IMG/VR virus record: IMGVR_UViG_3300025122_000008
Location: 34,426-98,425 of that record
Source of the DNA: a virus
DNA length: 64,000 bases
Strand: one strand, 5' to 3'
Below, piece by piece: positions 59,446 to 64,000 of the stretch. Under the pieces are notes generated by a model. The model did not search any database, was not told the origin of the DNA, and saw only the letters and a program-made list of their open reading frames with translations. Made by a program: the position numbers and the translations under genes. The stretch's first letter is position 1; each line of letters begins with the position of its first letter.

Positions 59446-61857
59446 ATGTACACTGAAGGACAGGCAAAAGAGGCCAGTTTAAAATATTTTAACGATGATG
59501 AACTAGCAACAAACGTTTTTTTGACAAAATATTGTCTCAAAGATGGAAAAGGCAATTTTGTAGAAAAAACCCCCGATGATATGCACGGCCGCCTGGCTAA
59601 AGAATTTGCTCGTATTGAAAAAAAGTTTAAAGGAAGCCTTCTATCTGAGAAAGAAATATATGATTATTTAAAAGATTTTAAATATATTGTACCTCAAGGC
59701 TCTCCCATGATGGGGATAGGAAATGACTATGTTAATGTATCTCTATCTAACTGCGTGGTTATCGATAATCCAGAAGACAACATTTCGTCTATTATAGATA
59801 CCGGCAAAGACCTCGCTAATCTTTTTAAGCGGCGTTGCGGTGTTGGCCTTGATATCAGTGGCCTACGTCCGACTGGCGGCATTGTTAATAATTCGGCTCG
59901 CACTACTACTGGGGCTTGGAGTTTCGCTGATCTCTACTCTTACATCTGCCGGATGATTGGACAGAATGGCCGCCGCGGAGCGTTGATGATTTCGATGGAC
60001 GTGCGTCATCCCGACATTGAGCAGTTTGTGACGATGAAACACGACCTAACTAAAGTAACGGGGGCGAACGTATCCGTAAAGATAAGCGATAGCTTCATGG
60101 AGGCTGTTGAGAGCAACGATACGTTTACTTTACAGTTCCCCGTCGATGCTGAACACCCTGAATACACATCCGAGATTGATGCTAGTGCTCTCTGGAATAC
60201 CATTATCGAGTCGGCCACCAAAACCGCAGAGCCCGGGCTCCTAATGTGGGACAACATCACTAAGAATTTACCGGCTCATTCATATGCAGCCTTCGAGACC
60301 AAGACCACCAATCCTTGCGGGGAGATCCCCCTCTCAGCGTATGACTCGTGCAGGCTCATCTCTTTGAATTTGAAAAGTCTCGTGAAAAATTCTTTTGAAA
60401 AAAATGCAGATTTTGACTTTAATAAGCTGAAAGAAGTTTCAGCGGTAGGAATGCGCTTATCTGATGACTTGGTAGAACTGGAGTTAGAAAAGCTACAAAA
60501 TATACGCAAGTGTGCGGACACCGATGATGAAAAAAGTCTTTGGACTAAACTTTATGGCGCTGCATTCAACGGCCGCCGAACTGGTCTAGGTACTCACGGC
60601 TTGGCCGATGCGATTGCTTGCCTTAATCTGGCATATGATAGTCCCGAAGCCATTGTAATCATTGAAAAAATCTATCGCACTTTACGGGACGCAGCCTACG
60701 AAGAGAGCGTCTACCTAGCCCAAGAGCGTGGCCACTTTCCGGCCTTTGACTGGAGTGTTGAGGAAAACAACGAGTTTATTCAACGGTTACCGACATTCCT
60801 CAAGGAGTTGATTGCCAAGCATGGGCGCCGCAATATATCAATTCTTACAAATGCACCAACTGGCTCTGTTTCTATTATGTCACAGACTTCATCCGGCCTT
60901 GAGCCGGTGTTTAGAAATTCTTATGTTAGACGTCGCAAACTTTCCCATGATGAGCAGGATCTTGACGAAGACCATATAGATGATATGGGAGACAGGTGGG
61001 TAGAATATGAAGTGCTTCACCACAATGTTCAAGCGTGGTTTGAGCAGCACCCTCTCAAAACTCTAGGACCTCTACCTGATTTTTTTGTAGAGTCCGACAG
61101 CATTGATTGGACGCGCCGAGTCGCCGTTCAGGCGGCTATTCAACAATATATAGACCACAGCATTAGTTCAACAATTAATCTTCCAAAGGGTACCTCTTCT
61201 CAGTTGGTGGGGAATCTGTATATGGAAGGCTGGCGCCGTGGGCTCAAGGGGATCACAGTTTATGTAGATGGATCACGTTCGGGTGTGCTTCTTGTCGGAA
61301 AAGACCTTGGATTTCCGCAACACAAAGCACCCAAGCGCCCCACAGAGTTACCCTGTAACATTCATCACACCACGATTCAGGGAGAGAGGTGGATTATTTT
61401 AGTTGGCCTTATGGATGAAAAGCCCTATGAAATTATGGGGGGTCTTTCAAATTTGATTGAGATTCCAACCAAAGATACCGAAGGCATATTGGTTAAGCAC
61501 TCTCGAAAGTCAATGAATTCTATATATGATTTAAAAATTGGGAGGAACGGCGACAGCATCGTTGTAAAAAATTTAGTTAAAGTTTTTGATAATCCCAACC
61601 ATTCTGCTTTCACTAGAATGATTTCGCTCGGGCTGCGCCATGGAGCGAATATTCAGTATGTTGTGGAACAGTTACAGAAGGATCGAGATAGCGATATGTT
61701 TAGTTTTGCTCGTTGTATTGCTCGTATTTTAAAGAACTATATTCCAGATGGTCAAACGGCAACAGAAAAGACTTGCGGCGAGTGTGGTACCGAAGGATTG
61801 GTTTACGTTGAGGGCTGTATCACTTGTAATAATTGTGGCTTTGCTAGATGCGGATAG
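59446..61857 (+). CDS. nrdJ: Class II (adenosylcobalamin-dependent) ribonucleotide reductase
   Basis: This 803-residue enzyme reduces ribonucleotides to deoxyribonucleotides. The active site is clear: C103 in LSNCVVID (first redox Cys), N289-P-C291-G-E293 (radical Cys and general base), then NAPTGSVSIMSQTSSGLEP and the substrate segment NLPKGTSS. No small subunit lies nearby, consistent with the B12-dependent class. About residues 630-750 resemble the TSCPD/NrdJ C-terminal domain, and the end holds CGECGTEG...CITCNNCG, zinc-ribbon-like Cys pairs that may deliver electrons. It starts five bases after the helicase. T4 uses class I NrdAB, so this is a different solution requiring host cobalamin. 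Confidence 0.9.
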   Translation: MYTEGQAKEASLKYFNDDELATNVFLTKYCLKDGKGNFVEKTPDDMHGRLAKEFARIEKKFKGSLLSEKEIYDYLKDFKYIVPQGSPMMGIGNDYVNVSLSNCVVIDNPEDNISSIIDTGKDLANLFKRRCGVGLDISGLRPTGGIVNNSARTTTGAWSFADLYSYICRMIGQNGRRGALMISMDVRHPDIEQFVTMKHDLTKVTGANVSVKISDSFMEAVESNDTFTLQFPVDAEHPEYTSEIDASALWNTIIESATKTAEPGLLMWDNITKNLPAHSYAAFETKTTNPCGEIPLSAYDSCRLISLNLKSLVKNSFEKNADFDFNKLKEVSAVGMRLSDDLVELELEKLQNIRKCADTDDEKSLWTKLYGAAFNGRRTGLGTHGLADAIACLNLAYDSPEAIVIIEKIYRTLRDAAYEESVYLAQERGHFPAFDWSVEENNEFIQRLPTFLKELIAKHGRRNISILTNAPTGSVSIMSQTSSGLEPVFRNSYVRRRKLSHDEQDLDEDHIDDMGDRWVEYEVLHHNVQAWFEQHPLKTLGPLPDFFVESDSIDWTRRVAVQAAIQQYIDHSISSTINLPKGTSSQLVGNLYMEGWRRGLKGITVYVDGSRSGVLLVGKDLGFPQHKAPKRPTELPCNIHHTTIQGERWIILVGLMDEKPYEIMGGLSNLIEIPTKDTEGILVKHSRKSMNSIYDLKIGRNGDSIVVKNLVKVFDNPNHSAFTRMISLGLRHGANIQYVVEQLQKDRDSDMFSFARCIARILKNYIPDGQTATEKTCGECGTEGLVYVEGCITCNNCGFARCG

Positions 61858-61868
61858 CTAATTAGAAT

Positions 61869-62177
61869 ATGATAAATTTTACAGAAAAAGCAGTAGCTCA
61901 TCTTAAGTCGGTCTTAGAGGCGGGAGAGATGGTGCGTATAGGAGTAGTGGGCGGAGGCTGTTCGGGGATGTCCTATGCCCTAAACATTGAAACCGAAACT
62001 GATGAAGAAGACATTCGCTTGAACTATGAAGAGGTGGATATTTATTTAGATCCTTATAGTTCTGAAATTTTAAAAGATACTATTGTAGACTATATTACAA
62101 CACTACAGCAACAAGGATTTAAATTTATGAATCCGAATGCCAACACCACATGTGGGTGTGGTTCATCATTTAGTTAG
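61869..62177 (+). CDS. iscA: A-type iron-sulfur carrier (IscA/HesB family)
   Basis: This 102-residue protein is of standard family length. The three cluster-binding cysteines are present: C31 in GGGCSGMSY and C95/C97 in TTCGCGSSF at the C-terminus. A-type carriers take clusters from the scaffold IscU and deliver them to target proteins. It lies 11 bases after the RNR gene and 12 bases before iscU, so it is part of the same transcript. ErpA and SufA share these motifs, so the exact subtype is not fixed. Confidence 0.9.
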   Translation: MINFTEKAVAHLKSVLEAGEMVRIGVVGGGCSGMSYALNIETETDEEDIRLNYEEVDIYLDPYSSEILKDTIVDYITTLQQQGFKFMNPNANTTCGCGSSFS

Positions 62178-62189
62178 GGGAAACAAATT

Positions 62190-62564
62190 ATGGCTTATTC
62201 TAAAAAAGTATTAGACCACTTTGAAAGACCACAGAATGTGGGATCTCTGGACAAAAAGGACCCCCGAGTCGGTACTGGGGTAGTCGGCGCCCCGGAGTGT
62301 GGGGATGTGATGAAATTACAAATTAAGATAGACGAAAATAATTGTATTTGTGATGCAAAGTTTAAAACATTTGGTTGTGGCTCCGCCATTGCCGCCTCCT
62401 CTCTAGCAACCGAGTGGATTAAGGGAAAAACTTTAACGGAAGCCGCACAGATTAAAAATACAGATATCGTGGAAGAACTGGCGCTCCCTCCCGTTAAAAT
62501 ACATTGCTCGGTCCTGGCGGAAGAGGCAATCAAAGCCGCGATACAAGATTTGGAAAATAAATGA
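62190..62564 (+). CDS. iscU: Iron-sulfur cluster scaffold IscU
   Basis: This 124-residue protein matches E. coli IscU in length and numbering. C37 and D39 lie in GAPECGD, C63 in FGCGSAIAASS, and H105/C106 in KIHCSV. The LPPVK motif at 99-103 is the docking site for the chaperone HscA. All cluster-assembly residues are therefore intact, and the product should be able to build [2Fe-2S] clusters with a host cysteine desulfurase (IscS); none is encoded in this window. It ends with an ATGA overlap with the GroES-like gene. Confidence 0.93.
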   Translation: MAYSKKVLDHFERPQNVGSLDKKDPRVGTGVVGAPECGDVMKLQIKIDENNCICDAKFKTFGCGSAIAASSLATEWIKGKTLTEAAQIKNTDIVEELALPPVKIHCSVLAEEAIKAAIQDLENK

Positions 62565-62836
62565 TATTTACACCGGTTAATAATTATGTATATGTTGAAA
62601 TAGTTGAGGAAAAGAAAAACGAAGTAGCGATATTATTACCCCACGACTACCAGCCCTCCGAGGAACCATTTGTCGTTGTACGCGTTGTAAAACAAAGTGA
62701 GACGTCAACCGGCATCTGGATGGAGGGCGCGTGTTTGGTGGTAGAAGCTCGAATGCTTCAACGTATACAATATTCTGGAAGTTCTTTTACGGTTATTAAG
62801 GAAAATTATATTATAGGTCTGCTCGATCTAGAATGA
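62561..62836 (+). CDS. GroES-like co-chaperonin (gp31-type)
   Basis: This 91-residue protein is about GroES size (97 residues; T4 gp31 has 111). The GroES pattern is visible: an opening TPVNNYVYVEIVEE, a mobile-loop-like KKNEVAILLPHD with hydrophobic tripeptide ILL, and the closing FTVIKENYIIGLLD. T4 gp31 replaces GroES so that GroEL can fold the large capsid protein gp23. The capsid protein here is even larger (612 residues). Translational coupling to iscU (ATGA) and to the next gene (ATGA) is direct. Confidence is moderate because GroES sequences diverge widely. Confidence 0.65.
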   Translation: MIFTPVNNYVYVEIVEEKKNEVAILLPHDYQPSEEPFVVVRVVKQSETSTGIWMEGACLVVEARMLQRIQYSGSSFTVIKENYIIGLLDLE

Positions 62837-63558
62837 CGGCTCTATTAAAATTAAAAAAGGTTGTTGTCGGTTATACCTTACAGGCTCTTCGTTACGCCAA
62901 TATAAATAACGCAACTCTTCTAGTAAACGACGTACAAACACCAAATGAAATAACAAACAAGGAGGATTCACTAGAGTGGTATAGATTAAGCTTTGAATTG
63001 GGTATGCGAGGTTTGTTGTTGGCACCATCCCGCGTAGAAAACATTAGGATCGATGAGAATCTTGTCAAGATAACTACGGAGAACTATAATTTAATCAAGT
63101 GTTCCTTTGATGAACTCTATATTTTTAATTTAGAACGGGTGGAGGGTATACCCGCAGAGGAAAGTGTAGAACAGTACGTTGTATATGACTGGTTCGATAT
63201 AAAGCGAGGCGCCAAACAACCATCATGTAGAGTTTTAACCTCAAAAGATTTTGTTAGGGAACTGGTTTTTTATCCTTCGATTAGAAAAGACGGCAACAAT
63301 GGAATCTTTAAGGACTGCTATACAAAATCGTTTATAAAGCCGCGGCACCTGAAAGAGTTTGAGTATTCTGAGACGTCGGCCAGACTTAAAGCATTAAATC
63401 TGATGATGCGAAATGGCTTCTCGGGACCAGCCCGTCAAGTTGCCGAAAAGAATTATCATCTCAGTATAGTTTTAGAACACAGCAGGAGAGAACTTTATAA
63501 ATTTAAAAAGTCCTATTCCATAAATGATGACTTACCCGAGAACATATTTTTATTGTGA
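62833..63558 (+). CDS. Conserved hypothetical protein
   Basis: This 241-residue soluble protein starts with an ATGA overlap. It has an N-terminal alpha/beta region with a NNATLLVNDVQTPNEITNKEDSLEW segment, a middle 'YVVYDWFDIKRGAKQPSCRVLTSKDF' and a charged helical C-terminus ending in ENIFLL. I recall similar open reading frames beside nucleotide-metabolism genes in marine T4-like phages without an assigned function. No catalytic or metal motif is seen. The coupling with the GroES-like gene suggests co-expression, not a shared function. Confidence 0.5.
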   Translation: MTALLKLKKVVVGYTLQALRYANINNATLLVNDVQTPNEITNKEDSLEWYRLSFELGMRGLLLAPSRVENIRIDENLVKITTENYNLIKCSFDELYIFNLERVEGIPAEESVEQYVVYDWFDIKRGAKQPSCRVLTSKDFVRELVFYPSIRKDGNNGIFKDCYTKSFIKPRHLKEFEYSETSARLKALNLMMRNGFSGPARQVAEKNYHLSIVLEHSRRELYKFKKSYSINDDLPENIFLL

Positions 63559-63567
63559 GATGCACCG

Positions 63568-64000
63568 GTGGAACTCGGAAAACTAGATAAAAACTCTTTT
63601 CACTTGGCTGGAATAATCCCAGTTGCAGGATCTACTACAGAGTTTAATATTCCGGGCCATGGTGTTTTGATGCCGGTATCTCCCGATCTGAACCTAATAG
63701 AACGTTCGGTTTTAGAGTGTGCTTATGCTGGCTGTGAATCAATTTGGATAGTTTGCAATGACGATATAGCACCAGTTGTTAAATATTATGTGGGGGATTG
63801 GGTAGAGGACCCGTCTTCAATCGAAGCAGGCCTTTATATTAAATATACCGAGAAGTCACGTTTATCTATTCCGATTTATTATGTCCCAATACATCCCAAA
63901 CATAGAGATAAGATAGATTGTTATGCGTGGTCTATACTTCATGGCGCCAACGTTGCATATTGGATATGTCGTCGGCTTGGTAGGTGGTTAATTCCCGACA
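63568..64000 (+). CDS. Nucleotidyltransferase/glycosyltransferase-like protein, 3' end outside window
   Basis: The frame is open from a GTG at 63568 to the window end (144 codons seen). An ATG at 63560 is in another frame. The start LAGIIPVAG and GHGVLMPVSPDLNLIERSVLECAYAGCESIWIVCNDD resemble the N-terminal Rossmann-type domain of sugar-nucleotide transferases: an 'IIPvAG' loop, then a 'MPV' site and a 'Cxxag.e.IwIv' strand. The later IPIHPKHRDKIDCYAWSILHGAN supports an enzyme that shuttles substrates. I recall similar proteins in marine phages. The substrate cannot be told from this fragment. Confidence 0.5.
   Translation, partial: MELGKLDKNSFHLAGIIPVAGSTTEFNIPGHGVLMPVSPDLNLIERSVLECAYAGCESIWIVCNDDIAPVVKYYVGDWVEDPSSIEAGLYIKYTEKSRLSIPIYYVPIHPKHRDKIDCYAWSILHGANVAYWICRRLGRWLIPD

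Noticed and set aside
1-64000. Prophage or plasmid origin, tRNA genes, integrase
   Set aside because: No integrase, attachment repeat, bacterial flank or tRNA cloverleaf was noticed by eye; content is that of a virulent-type T4-like phage.

Overview
The window is a stretch of a large tailed-phage genome of the T4-like (contractile-tail myovirus) kind. Every gene I can support lies on the + strand, most are packed with overlaps or gaps of a few bases, and recognisable homologues of T4 gp13/14/15, 17, 18, 19, 20, 21, 22, 23, 26, 32, 41, 46/47, 53, 61 and UvsX are present. The mix (T4-type virion, PolA-type polymerase domain, class II ribonucleotide reductase, bS21, IscA/IscU, GroES-like protein) is what I associate with marine myoviruses distant from T4. 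The host cannot be named from the sequence; I see no integrase, tRNA gene, CRISPR array or bacterial gene block. Both ends cut through genes.

Layout: 1-6595 holds virion proteins, the first carrying a Hint (intein-like) domain. 6595-11195 is a recombination/primase block (RuvC-like resolvase, primase, fused Mre11-Rad50). 11200-12300 is a probable lysis cassette behind two palindromes. 12300-14700 holds fibre-like proteins. 14700-32030 is the packaging/head block: terminase, portal, small proteins with T4-like cleavage/targeting motifs, prohead protease, a large Cys-rich protein, ribosomal protein bS21, a repeat-built fibre, scaffold and major capsid protein, closed by a strong terminator. 32067-49774 is neck, sheath, tube, hub, tape measure and baseplate.

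49784-63558 is DNA metabolism and host takeover: short PolA-type polymerase, a tubulin/FtsZ-like protein, gp32-like SSB, a GHKL (MORC-like) ATPase behind a near-perfect sigma70 promoter, UvsX, a ParB-like protein that looks like late head cargo, a deaminase, 5'-nuclease, DnaB-type helicase, class II RNR, IscA, IscU and a GroES-like co-chaperonin, then a conserved unknown. A partial nucleotidyltransferase-like gene runs off the right end.

Most worth following: the IscA-IscU-GroES-like module; the tubulin-like protein; the GHKL ATPase; and a set of proteins with N-terminal (L/I)xE motifs like T4 head-targeting peptides, one of which (55671-56630) joins such an N-terminus to a ParB-like domain and has its own late-type motif upstream and terminator downstream. 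All function calls rest on motif recognition by eye; no database search was run.
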